NCBI GenBank assembly: GCA_905234525.1
Contig: CAJOIL010000016.1
Location: forward strand, 1-32,247
Direction: 5' to 3'
From: an uncultured Lachnospiraceae bacterium
GTDB lineage: Bacteria > Bacillota > Clostridia > Lachnospirales > Lachnospiraceae
Length of the DNA: 32,247 bases
In this document: positions 1 to 9,116 of the stretch, piece after piece
How the letters are laid out: the number at the start of each line of letters is the position of its first letter
How positions within the stretch are numbered: the stretch's first letter is position 1
Program-made: the position numbers and the translations under genes
Notes under the pieces: generated by a model
Databases searched by the model: none
What the model was told of the DNA's origin: nothing
What the model saw: the letters and a program-made list of their open reading frames with translations, nothing else

Positions 1-33
1 TATAATTAGTTATTAGCATAATTTAATTATACC

Positions 34-70
34 AAAAAGCAGCTATGAGCGCGAGCTCATAGCTGCTTTT
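34..70 (-). terminator. Rho-independent terminator downstream of the pyruvate:ferredoxin oxidoreductase gene
   Basis: Perfect hairpin AAAAGCAGCTATGAGC-tcgc-GCTCATAGCTGCTTTTT on the minus strand, just 3' of the stop at 127, with a T-run. Confidence 0.8.
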
Positions 71-126
71 CCGTTAGGGGAGTTTTTTTACAGCCCCTTA
101 AATAATATCTAAACTTTAGGAGTTGA

Positions 127-3100
127 TTAGTCTGCCTTGTATAGGCTAACAAGCTTCTGCAAATAAGCGTAGCGCTCCTCTGCAATCTGCTCTGACTTAG
201 CAAAGAGCTCTGCTGCTCTCTCAGGATTGAACTTAGCAAGTGATGCATATCTGTTCTCACCCTTAAGGAAGTCTTGATATCCTTCGAACTTAGGTGTCTT
301 AGAATCAAGGCTGAATGCATCCTTACCTTCAGCGGCAAGTGCAGGATTGTATCTGAAGTTGAACCAGTAACCTGACTCTACAGCAAGCTTCTCTTCTGTC
401 TGAGCCTTAGACATACCCTTACGGATACCATGATTTATACATGGAGCGTAAGCAATGATGAGTGAAGGTCCCGGATAAGCCTCTGCTTCTGCAATAGCCT
501 TAACACATTGATTCATATCAGCACCCATTGAAATGTGTGCTACATACACATAACCGTAGCTCATTGCGATTCCGGCAAGATCCTTCTTCTTAGTCTCTTT
601 ACCGCCGGCAGCGAACTGTGCAATAGCACCAACCGGAGTAGCCTTAGAAGACTGTCCACCTGTGTTAGAATAAACCTCTGTATCGAATACCATAATGTTG
701 ATGTCCTTACCGGAAGCAAGTACATGGTCAACACCACCGAATCCGATATCATAAGCCCATCCGTCACCACCGAAGATCCATTGTGACTTCTTAGCAAGAT
801 AATCCTTCTCTTTGAGAATCTCATTACCTCTGTCACAGTTGCAATCCTCTAATACCTTAACAAGCTTATCTGTAGCCTCTCCGTTAGTTACGCCGGAATC
901 AAATGTATCATTCCATTCCTTGATAGCGTCCTTAACTTCCTGCTTCTCAGCCTTCTCACAGATATCATTAAGCTCATCTCTTAATCTGTCACGAATAGCA
1001 CGCTGTGCAAGTAACATACCGTAACCAAACTCAGCCGCATCCTCGAATAATGAGTTAGACCAAGCAGGACCGTGACCTGCCTTATTAACTGTATAAGGTG
1101 TAGAAGGTGATGAGTTAGCCCAGATTGATGAACAACCTGTTGCATTAGCAATATACATTCTATCACCGAATAATTGTGTGATTAACTTAGCATAAGGTGT
1201 CTCTCCACATCCACCACAAGCTCCAGAGAACTCAAGAAGTGGCTGTCTGAACTGAGAACCCTTAACTGTATTAATCTTGAACTTAGCGATAACATCTTCT
1301 TTATCATCAAGAGATACTGCATAGAAGTACTTTTGCTCTTCTTTATTATCTTCAAATGACTTCATTGTGATAGCCTGTACCTTGTCAGGACATACATTTA
1401 CACAAGAGCCACATCCTGTACAGTCATATGCTGATATAACAATGGCAAATTTGTAGTCAGGCATTCCTGTCATATCCTTAGACTGCATACCCTCAGGAGC
1501 ATTAGCTACTTCATCAGCTGTCAATGCTACAGGTCTTATAGCTGCATGTGGACATACATATGAACACTGGTTACATCCAATACACTTAGTAGCATCCCAT
1601 ACAGGAACGTCTGTTGCTACACCACGCTTCTCGTATGCTGCTGTACCTGATGGAGTCCAACCTGTCTCATACTCTCTTGTAACAGATACAGGAATTGTAT
1701 TACCCTGCTGTCCGTTAACCTTAACCTGAATATTCTTAACGAAGTCAACAACTTCTTTACGTCCGCCTTCAGGAATAGCTTCTCCAAGCTCATCATCCTT
1801 GCAGTTCTTCCAAGACTCAGGTACATCAACCTTGATATAAGCCTTAGCACCGGCATCAATAGCGTCATGATTCATCTTAACGATGTCATCACCCTTCTTA
1901 GAGTATGCCTTAGTAGCGGCATCCTTCATAAGACCGATAACCTTCTCTTCAGGAATAAGCTTGGTAATTGAGAAGAATGCTGATTGAAGTACAGTATTGA
2001 TACGATTGCCAAGACCGATTTCTTTACCAATCTTAACACCATCAATAATATAGAATTCAATATTGTTCTCCGCAATATATCTCTTAACCTGACCAGGTAA
2101 TTTCTCATCTAATTCATCAACTGACCATTGTGTATTGAATAGGAATCTTCCACCCGGTACAAGCTCTTGAACCATATTATACTTATAGATATAAGCTGTA
2201 CAGTGACAAGCAACGAAGTCAGCCTTGGTAATAAGATATGTGGATCTGATTGGTGAGTGTCCAAAACGAAGATGTGACATTGTAACACCACCTGACTTCT
2301 TAGAGTCATAATCAAAATATGCCTGAGCATACATATCTGTATTATCACCGATAATCTTGATAGAGTTCTTGTTAGCACCAACAGTTCCGTCAGCTCCAAG
2401 ACCCCAGAATTTACAGTTAGTTGTTCCCTCCGGTGTAGTAACAGGATTCTCTGTAACTTCAAGAGACAGATTAGTTACATCATCGATAATTCCAAGTGTG
2501 AAATGCTTCTTAGAATCATTATTGAATGCTGCAATAATATCACCGGGCTTTGTATCCTTGGCACCAAGACCAAATCTACCGCCGAATACAGGTGTTGTCT
2601 CGAACTTAGTTCCCTTAAGAGCTGCAACTACATCTAAGTAAAGTGGCTCACCATGTGAACCCGGCTCCTTGGTTCTGTCAAGAACAACGATTCTCTTAGC
2701 CGAATCAGGAATAGCATTAACAAATGCTTCTTCTGAGAACGGACGATATAATCTAACCTTAACAAGACCTACCTTGCTTCCGTTAGCATTCATATAATCA
2801 ATTGTCTCTTCAATTGTCTCATTAACAGAACCCATAGCAACCATAACAACTTCTGCGTCAGGCGCACCATAGTAGTTGAATAGCTTATAGTTAGTTCCGA
2901 TCTTCTCATTAACCTTGTCCATGTACTTCTGAACAACTGCAGGAAGCTCGTTGTAAGTTGTATTACAAGCTTCTCTTGACTGGAAGAATATATCAGGGTT
3001 CTGAGCCGAACCTAATTCCTTAGGATGATTTGGATTAAGTGCATTAGCTCTGAATGCATCAACAGCATCCATATTAACCATATCCTTAAGGTCTTCATAA

Positions 3101-3660
3101 TCCCAAGTCTCAATCTTCTGAATCTCATGTGATGTTCTGAATCCATCGAAGAAGTTCATAAATGTCATACCGCCCTCAATTGCAGCACAATGTGCAACAG
3201 GTGTTAAGTCCATAACCTCTTGTACTGATGATTCACAAAGCATTGCAATACCTGTCTGACGACAAGCCATTACATCGGAATGGTCACCGAAAATGTTAAG
3301 TGCATGTGAAGCCACACAACGAGCAGATACGTTAACTACGCCCGGAAGTCTCTCACCTGCCATCTTATACAAGTTAGGAATCATAAGGAGTAAGCCTTGT
3401 GATGCTGTAAATGTTGTTGTGAGTGCACCGGCTGTTAATGAACCGTGAACAGAGCCTGCCGCACCGGCTTCTGACTGCATCTCAGTTACTTGAACTGTCT
3501 GACCGAAAATGTTCTTACGGCCGGCAGTTGCCCACTCATCAGTATGCTCAGCCATAACTGATGAAGGAGTGATAGGATAGATAGCAGCAACATCGGTATA
3601 TGCATAAGAAGCATGAGCCGCTGCCTGGTTACCATCCATAGTTTTCATCGATCTTTTCAT
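127..3660 (-). CDS. nifJ: Pyruvate:ferredoxin (flavodoxin) oxidoreductase
   Basis: 1177 aa single-chain PFOR. Contains YPITPSS, two ferredoxin motifs (CIGCNQCSYVCPHAAIRP and CTGCGSCVNVCP), GACGGCGETPYAKL and the TPP motif GDGWAYDIGFGG. RBS AGGAGG upstream. Confidence 0.97.
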   Translation of the reverse strand: MKRSMKTMDGNQAAAHASYAYTDVAAIYPITPSSVMAEHTDEWATAGRKNIFGQTVQVTEMQSEAGAAGSVHGSLTAGALTTTFTASQGLLLMIPNLYKMAGERLPGVVNVSARCVASHALNIFGDHSDVMACRQTGIAMLCESSVQEVMDLTPVAHCAAIEGGMTFMNFFDGFRTSHEIQKIETWDYEDLKDMVNMDAVDAFRANALNPNHPKELGSAQNPDIFFQSREACNTTYNELPAVVQKYMDKVNEKIGTNYKLFNYYGAPDAEVVMVAMGSVNETIEETIDYMNANGSKVGLVKVRLYRPFSEEAFVNAIPDSAKRIVVLDRTKEPGSHGEPLYLDVVAALKGTKFETTPVFGGRFGLGAKDTKPGDIIAAFNNDSKKHFTLGIIDDVTNLSLEVTENPVTTPEGTTNCKFWGLGADGTVGANKNSIKIIGDNTDMYAQAYFDYDSKKSGGVTMSHLRFGHSPIRSTYLITKADFVACHCTAYIYKYNMVQELVPGGRFLFNTQWSVDELDEKLPGQVKRYIAENNIEFYIIDGVKIGKEIGLGNRINTVLQSAFFSITKLIPEEKVIGLMKDAATKAYSKKGDDIVKMNHDAIDAGAKAYIKVDVPESWKNCKDDELGEAIPEGGRKEVVDFVKNIQVKVNGQQGNTIPVSVTREYETGWTPSGTAAYEKRGVATDVPVWDATKCIGCNQCSYVCPHAAIRPVALTADEVANAPEGMQSKDMTGMPDYKFAIVISAYDCTGCGSCVNVCPDKVQAITMKSFEDNKEEQKYFYAVSLDDKEDVIAKFKINTVKGSQFRQPLLEFSGACGGCGETPYAKLITQLFGDRMYIANATGCSSIWANSSPSTPYTVNKAGHGPAWSNSLFEDAAEFGYGMLLAQRAIRDRLRDELNDICEKAEKQEVKDAIKEWNDTFDSGVTNGEATDKLVKVLEDCNCDRGNEILKEKDYLAKKSQWIFGGDGWAYDIGFGGVDHVLASGKDINIMVFDTEVYSNTGGQSSKATPVGAIAQFAAGGKETKKKDLAGIAMSYGYVYVAHISMGADMNQCVKAIAEAEAYPGPSLIIAYAPCINHGIRKGMSKAQTEEKLAVESGYWFNFRYNPALAAEGKDAFSLDSKTPKFEGYQDFLKGENRYASLAKFNPERAAELFAKSEQIAEERYAYLQKLVSLYKAD

Positions 3661-3760
3661 AGTTAATTCCTCCTAAAGAATATAATCTCACGTATGAAAT
3701 ATTCTACTATATTATGTATACAAAATGCAATAGTATATTATGTTTTTAATTAGGTACTAG

Positions 3761-4933
3761 TTACAATTTCGCCTTGACATCCTCCATAATATCATCTATG
3801 ACAGCTTGGGCGTTATCGCGAAGCTCCACCCACTCATACTTCTTGATAGAATCAAGCGGAACTGTTGCCGACTCTGTAGGATTCGTTTGTACCGTAGTGG
3901 GATGAACATTACCGTCAAAATACACCTGTCCTATTAATGACCCATCTTTATATGCTTTAAGTCGTTTAATTTGAATATCATAACCGTCATCTACCTTCTC
4001 ATAACTAAAGACTCCGTCTCCTGAATACACATTTCCATCCTTAGTATTATAGACAAAGCTAAAATCTATATAGCTTGCATACAGATAGTCTCCTCGTCTG
4101 GTTGCGGTAATTGTTAAATGCTCATTATCGGGAAGCGCCGACTCCACAATAACCGTACCTAATGCAAATCCATCCACTGTCACCACTGTGTCATCAACAT
4201 ATTTACTGATATCCACCACAATGCGTCTTATCTTACACATCTTGGAAATATACATGCTAAATGTAATATCATCCTCCGGCATATCATATCCCAACAAATC
4301 CCAAATAAATTTGCCCTCGCCGACAGGAATTGTAATCTTATACTCGTCACTTACCGTTCCATCTTCATCTTCAAGCACTTCTCCTGTTTTGTCAAAGGTA
4401 ATGGAATTGGCAAAATCAATAAAATTACCGATATTACTCACAAACCAATCTACACTCAAGTTGCCGTTAAGATCCGGTGCCGTCATGAATAAGTCCACAC
4501 CCGTATCCAAGGAATATGCCAAATTATCAAAGCTTGGCACAATCATATACACAGTTTCGTCCTTTGCAAAAACATCAACTTCTCCTACATCAAGAAACAA
4601 TACTTTAGCCTGAGCCGTAGCACCAAGCTCTCGCTTTTTAGGGCATCTGACTCCATGTACTTTGGCACTTGAAGTATATCCGAAGCCTTTTATATCGCCG
4701 GCTATAACATCACCCTCAAACTCTATGTCACCATTCAAATAATTCCTGCACACATCCATTATGTCAAGATTATAAATTATAAAATAAGGATCGCCTAACG
4801 ATTCTGTCGCCACTCTAACCTGCGATGCCAAAAACTTAGCTCTGGGACTTACGACAACAAAAATAAGGCTGCCGATAAACGTAACAACCAAAATCGCCAA
4901 TATTACAATTAATACCTTAGTTCGTTTCTTCAT
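3761..4933 (-). CDS. Hypothetical membrane-anchored extracytoplasmic protein
   Basis: Single N-terminal TM segment (MKKRTKVLIVILAILVVTFIGSLIFVVV) then a long acidic extracytoplasmic-like domain. The track start at 4984 is probably too early; MKKRTK at 4933 is the better start. Confidence 0.7.
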   Translation of the reverse strand: MKKRTKVLIVILAILVVTFIGSLIFVVVSPRAKFLASQVRVATESLGDPYFIIYNLDIMDVCRNYLNGDIEFEGDVIAGDIKGFGYTSSAKVHGVRCPKKRELGATAQAKVLFLDVGEVDVFAKDETVYMIVPSFDNLAYSLDTGVDLFMTAPDLNGNLSVDWFVSNIGNFIDFANSITFDKTGEVLEDEDGTVSDEYKITIPVGEGKFIWDLLGYDMPEDDITFSMYISKMCKIRRIVVDISKYVDDTVVTVDGFALGTVIVESALPDNEHLTITATRRGDYLYASYIDFSFVYNTKDGNVYSGDGVFSYEKVDDGYDIQIKRLKAYKDGSLIGQVYFDGNVHPTTVQTNPTESATVPLDSIKKYEWVELRDNAQAVIDDIMEDVKAKL

Positions 4934-4974
4934 ACTACACTCTGTTCTAATATGATGCCAACAATAATTCACAA

Positions 4975-5039
4975 GAACTCTCAAGTTACCGGTCCACCTC
5001 TTACAAGGTGGACATACGACATTTTAGTCAAGGAGAGTT
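4975..5039 (-). repeat. Intercistronic nested hairpin
   Basis: Outer arms AACTCTC/GAGAGTT (4976-4982/5033-5039) and inner stem CCACCT-cttaca-AGGTGG. Lies 2 nt beyond the stop codon at 5042. Confidence 0.6.
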
Positions 5040-5041
5040 GC

Positions 5042-6070
5042 TTATGAATTATTGCCAGCCACACACCCTGTCTTAATATAATTATCATAATATGCGGAGT
5101 GCTTAAACTCTTCTTCAATATCTTCGCTATCCAAGCTACCGTACACTTTAACAATCTCATCAAATGCGTATTGCACATCATCTGTACCATTACTGAAGCC
5201 GTGTTGATATAAATCTCCGCCTTTACTCTTAAAGCTTTCTCTCACATCTGATTCATACAAAGTCTCAATATAGCTTGCGATATTAGCCGCAACCGCAACA
5301 GCCGGATATTTATTCTCAGCCTTTGCTTCATAAATCATCCTAACACCGCTTGTATCAAGCTTATATTTCTCATTGGTCGTATAAAGAGCATAATTGGTTG
5401 CCGCATTACTCTTACTCATAAAATTATCAATTACAACATCCTTAATTATAATATCCTTTTTTGCAAGATATGAACACAGCTTATATCCGGCTCTATTATG
5501 CATAATAGCAAGAATCTTATTGCCGTTCATTCTCTTATCCTGTGCTCTAAGCTCATTATAATAACCATTACTTATTGAATAAACAGAATATGTAATTCCA
5601 AGCTTCTCATTCTCGTAAACTTCATTATTCACTTCTTTAAAGCTTTTAAAATGTGTAAGCTCCCTGCCAAGCAATACACATTTGTCAGTATCAATTCCGT
5701 AGCTCTTGGAATCTCTGAGTGCACCGATTCTCTTAAGCTCATCATTATGTGAACCATCCAAATAAGCCGACACCGCTATTATTCTTCGAAACGGTTCAGC
5801 TCTGCCCACTTCATCTTGACCAATATAGTCCTCTGATAAGATATGTCCGTTTATTGGGACATCATTTGTCAGCGTGCCACTTACATCTCCAATGCTTAAT
5901 TGCTTCGGCTTAGCAGAGCCACCATAGTACTCCTCCGCTTCCATAAGCGTAGCAAAGCCCTTATACTCAGCGCCGGGAAATCCCTTAACATTAGCCTCGC
6001 ATTCTGCCCATGTCTCATATATGCCCGGAGTTAAACCCTTTTTTACTGCGTAATATTTCTTCTTAGCCAT
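5042..6070 (-). CDS. Viroplasmin-domain protein fused to an RNase HII/HIII-like domain
   Basis: N-terminus KKYYAVKKGLTPGIYETWAECEANVKGFPGAEYKGFATLMEAEEYY is the caulimovirus viroplasmin/RNase H N-terminal signature. The C-terminal part has IGQDEVGRAEPF, LRDSKSYG, NGNKILAIMHNRA, VVIDNFMS and AENKYPAVAVAANIA, resembling RNase HIII. Confidence 0.75.
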   Translation of the reverse strand: MAKKKYYAVKKGLTPGIYETWAECEANVKGFPGAEYKGFATLMEAEEYYGGSAKPKQLSIGDVSGTLTNDVPINGHILSEDYIGQDEVGRAEPFRRIIAVSAYLDGSHNDELKRIGALRDSKSYGIDTDKCVLLGRELTHFKSFKEVNNEVYENEKLGITYSVYSISNGYYNELRAQDKRMNGNKILAIMHNRAGYKLCSYLAKKDIIIKDVVIDNFMSKSNAATNYALYTTNEKYKLDTSGVRMIYEAKAENKYPAVAVAANIASYIETLYESDVRESFKSKGGDLYQHGFSNGTDDVQYAFDEIVKVYGSLDSEDIEEEFKHSAYYDNYIKTGCVAGNNS

Positions 6071-6085
6071 TACTACCTCTATATA

Positions 6086-6112
6086 GCAAAAGCATGCATC
6101 TTAAGATACATG
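6086..6112 (-). terminator. Putative terminator 3' of the SufB-like gene
   Basis: AGCATGtATCTTAAGATgCATGCT hairpin followed by TTTTG on the minus strand, downstream of the stop at 6147. Confidence 0.5.
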
Positions 6113-6146
6113 CTAAATTTCAAATATATTCTGAACAGTCACCCTT

Positions 6147-7064
6147 CTATTTCAAAAATCCATTAATAATCTGCTCTTCAGCCTCTTCTTCCGTAAGTCC
6201 CAATGTCATTAGCTTGATAAGCTGTTCACCTGCTATCTTACCGATAGCCGCCTCATGAATAAGGCTTGCGTCAATATTATTGGCGTTAAGCGCAGGAGAC
6301 GCATTTACCACTGCATCATCCATAATAATTGCATCGCACTCACTATGTCCGTGACAAGCATTATTACCCTCTATTGTCGACTTGAAATCCTGCACGGAAT
6401 GATCCCTGGCAACAGACCTTGAGATGACATTAGTCGAAGAATTCTCACCGTTAAGCTTCACATCAAAGTCAGTCTTGGCGACCTGCTTGCCATGAGTCAT
6501 AATGCTCTCTCTAACCTCAAAGTAAGCATCCTTCTTAAGCTCTCCCTTAGTTACTCTGTTAGTGGAATCAATGCCCTTAATCTGAGCCGATTCCATAATC
6601 ATGGACGCTCCTTCTTCCAAGTAACAAATAGTCTCGGGATTCATGACATTCTCTCCGTTGCCATCGCCCTCGCCATAATGCTTCTCATAGTATCTGACCT
6701 TGGCGTTCTTGCCAACATGAAATGTATGAATGCCCGCATGCTCTGAAGTATCAACACCGCAGTTATGGATTCCGCAGCCTGCCACAATAGTAACATCAGC
6801 GTCTTCTCCGACAAAGAAATCATTATAAACACATTCCTGCAATCCGCTCTCGCTTAAAACAACAGGAATATGAACACTCTCACGCTTTGTTCCGGGCTTG
6901 ATGATTATATCAATTCCATCCTTATCATCTTTGGTAACGATATCAATATTAGAAGTTGTATTACGAGAATCAAGCTTGCCGTTAGCCCTGATATTATATG
7001 CGCCTGACGGTACATCATGTAAGTCGGCAACTTCTCTTAATAGACTTTTTTGTACTGCATCCAC
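6147..7064 (-). CDS. sufB: SufB/SufD-family Fe-S scaffold (short, SmsB-like)
   Basis: 305 aa with SufBD core features (GENSSTNVISRSVARDHSVQDFKSTIEGNNACHGHSECDAIIMDD, SPALNANNIDASLIHEAAIGKI). Adjacent to SufC. GTG start preceded by AGGAGGG. Confidence 0.85.
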   Translation of the reverse strand: MDAVQKSLLREVADLHDVPSGAYNIRANGKLDSRNTTSNIDIVTKDDKDGIDIIIKPGTKRESVHIPVVLSESGLQECVYNDFFVGEDADVTIVAGCGIHNCGVDTSEHAGIHTFHVGKNAKVRYYEKHYGEGDGNGENVMNPETICYLEEGASMIMESAQIKGIDSTNRVTKGELKKDAYFEVRESIMTHGKQVAKTDFDVKLNGENSSTNVISRSVARDHSVQDFKSTIEGNNACHGHSECDAIIMDDAVVNASPALNANNIDASLIHEAAIGKIAGEQLIKLMTLGLTEEEAEEQIINGFLK

Positions 7065-7113
7065 GTGGATCCCTCCTGTTATACCAACATTTCGCTTCGC
7101 GTGCCATCGCCTT

Positions 7114-7137
7114 GTCTTAAGATTTCCTCCTTAAGAC
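7114..7137 (-). repeat. Perfect 8-bp hairpin immediately 3' of sufC
   Basis: GTCTTAAG-gaggaaat-CTTAAGAC on the minus strand, a few nt after the sufC stop (7143). No T-tract. Confidence 0.6.
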
Positions 7138-7142
7138 CTTAT

Positions 7143-7880
7143 CTAACCGATAGCATTTGCCAACGGCTCACAAGCAATCACGGCACTTGTTGTACCGAGA
7201 AGCTTAGGTAATACCTCATCCTTGGTACCGTAATGCTTAAGATTACCGTCTGCAAGCACTATAATCTTATCAGATATATTAAGTATCCTCTCTTGATGCG
7301 ATATGATAAGAATTGTACCGTCAATATCATCACACATTTTCTCAAATACATGAATAAGACTCTTAAAGCTCCATAAATCAATGCCTGCTTCAGGCTCATC
7401 AAATATTGATAGCTTAGTACCTCTTGCACGAATCATCGCTATCTCAATCCTCTTCATCTCGCCACCGGATAACTTATCATTAAGCTCTCTGTCAACATAA
7501 TCTCTGGCACAAAGTCCAACCTCAGACAAATAATCACAGACCTCATTTATTTTAAGATTAGTTCCTGCCGCAAGACTTATCAGATCCTTGACCTTAAGTC
7601 CCTTAAATCTGACAGGCTGTTGAAACGCAAATGACACACCCTTCTTAGCACGCTCTGTAATAGACAGATTAGTAATATCCTCTCCATCTAAAATAATCTG
7701 ACCGCTTGTAGGTGTTATTATACCCGCAATAATCTTAGCCAATGTTGACTTACCACCACCGTTAGGTCCCGTTATCGCTACAAAATGATCGTCTATTGTA
7801 AGATTAATATCATGAAGTATTTCTCTTCCTTCATCTACCTCATCATTAACTTCATATGAGATATTCTTAAGCTCCAGCAT
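7143..7880 (-). CDS. sufC: Fe-S cluster assembly ATPase SufC (ABC ATPase)
   Basis: Walker A GPNGGGKST, signature KLSGGEMKRIEIAM, Walker B SIFDEPEAGID. Adjacent to the SufB-like gene. Confidence 0.93.
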   Translation of the reverse strand: MLELKNISYEVNDEVDEGREILHDINLTIDDHFVAITGPNGGGKSTLAKIIAGIITPTSGQIILDGEDITNLSITERAKKGVSFAFQQPVRFKGLKVKDLISLAAGTNLKINEVCDYLSEVGLCARDYVDRELNDKLSGGEMKRIEIAMIRARGTKLSIFDEPEAGIDLWSFKSLIHVFEKMCDDIDGTILIISHQERILNISDKIIVLADGNLKHYGTKDEVLPKLLGTTSAVIACEPLANAIG

Positions 7881-7916
7881 AAATAAGCTCCTTAATATGT
7901 TACTAATAAATTCCGC

Positions 7917-8981
7917 TTATAATTCAACGGTCCAATTGTATTTGTCTTCAATCTTACCCCATTGGATACCTGTAAGGGTATCATATAGCTTCTGGGTAAG
8001 CTCACCCGTCTTGGAATCATTAATTACAACAACATCATCCTTATACTTAAGTTCGCCAACAGGGCTGACAACTGCCGCTGTACCTGTACCGAATACTTCT
8101 TCAAGAGTACCGTCATGACCTGCCTTCATAATTGTATCAATGGCAATCTTCTCTTCATGAACCTTATAACCCCAATCCTTAAGAATTGTAATCATCGAAT
8201 CTCTTGTTACACCCGGAAGAACCGTTCCTTCGATTGGCGCTGTGTAAATCTCACCGTCAATCTTAAACATGATGTTCATAGTGCCAACTTCTTCTACATA
8301 TTTCTTCTCTTCACCATCAAGCCAAAGTACCTGTGTATACCCTTGCGCTTCAGCCTTAACTTGACCGAGTATTGAGCCTGCATAGTTGCCGCCACATTTA
8401 GTAAATCCTGTACCACCCTTAACGGCTCTTACAAGTTCATCCTCAACCATAATCTTAACAGGATCTAAGCCTGTCGGATAATAAGCACCAACAGGGCAAC
8501 AAATTACGATAAACTTATAGCTAATAGCTTGGTGAACACCAAGCGTATTCTCTGTTGCGAACATAAATGGACGAATGTAAAGTGAAGTATCAGGTTCATC
8601 AGGCACCCAATCCTTCTCAACCTTAACAAGTTCTTCAACTGCTTGTACAAAATCCTCTACGGGAAATGCCGGCATACAAATCCTCTCATTAGACTTAATC
8701 ATACGCTTAGCATTCATATCAGGACGAAATAGCTGAATCTTACCTTCAGCAGTCCTATACGCCTTAAGACCCTCAAATGTCTCTTGTGCATAATGTAGCA
8801 CCATACATTCCGGACTAAGCTCAATCGGATGTATAGGAACGATTCTTGCATCATGCCATCCCTCATCCTTATCCCAATCACATTCATACATGTAATCTGT
8901 CATATATTTACCAAAACCTAACTGTCCCTTCCAGTCCGGTTTTTCTTTAAGTGTAGTTGCTTTCTCGAATCTGATATCCAT
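7917..8981 (-). CDS. ilvE: Branched-chain amino acid aminotransferase
   Basis: 354 aa class IV aminotransferase: LHYAQETFEGLKAYR, KCGGNYAGSILGQVKAEAQGYTQVLWLDG, VEEVGTMNIMF, GTGTAAVVSPVG. Confidence 0.95.
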   Translation of the reverse strand: MDIRFEKATTLKEKPDWKGQLGFGKYMTDYMYECDWDKDEGWHDARIVPIHPIELSPECMVLHYAQETFEGLKAYRTAEGKIQLFRPDMNAKRMIKSNERICMPAFPVEDFVQAVEELVKVEKDWVPDEPDTSLYIRPFMFATENTLGVHQAISYKFIVICCPVGAYYPTGLDPVKIMVEDELVRAVKGGTGFTKCGGNYAGSILGQVKAEAQGYTQVLWLDGEEKKYVEEVGTMNIMFKIDGEIYTAPIEGTVLPGVTRDSMITILKDWGYKVHEEKIAIDTIMKAGHDGTLEEVFGTGTAAVVSPVGELKYKDDVVVINDSKTGELTQKLYDTLTGIQWGKIEDKYNWTVEL

Positions 8982-9062
8982 AGTTTTATACCTCCATATC
9001 TATTAGTAAAATGTCTAGTAATCTTAACTTATTAATTATCTATAAAATGCACAGTTTTGTCA

Positions 9063-9116
9063 AGCGCGACAAAGGACGGGTTTAGTGCGACAGGGGGACG
9101 GGTGCCTTGTCGCGCT
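9063..9116. repeat. Palindromic repeat with two internal GCGACA..GGACGGGT units
   Basis: Perfect 10-bp terminal inverted repeats AGCGCGACAA (9063-9072) and TTGTCGCGCT (9107-9116), with tandem GCGACAaaGGACGGGT and GCGACAggGGGACGGGT inside. Overlaps the prfC stop codon. Confidence 0.75.

Noticed and set aside
535-2641. Multiple 60-117 aa ORFs on both strands inside nifJ
   Set aside because: They overlap a strong full-length PFOR reading frame, have low-complexity shadow composition and lack recognisable domains.
6975-7100. 30-codon upstream ORF (MAREAKCWYNRRDPRGCSTKKSIKRSCRLT) overlapping the SufB-like start
   Set aside because: Only a weak RBS, overlaps sufB coding sequence in another frame, and the evenly spaced Cys are probably coincidental.
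8982-9062. T-box leader upstream of ilvE (and likewise upstream of alaS)
   Set aside because: Upstream regions are short and lack a T-box consensus (AGGGTGGNACCGCG-like) and an associated terminator.
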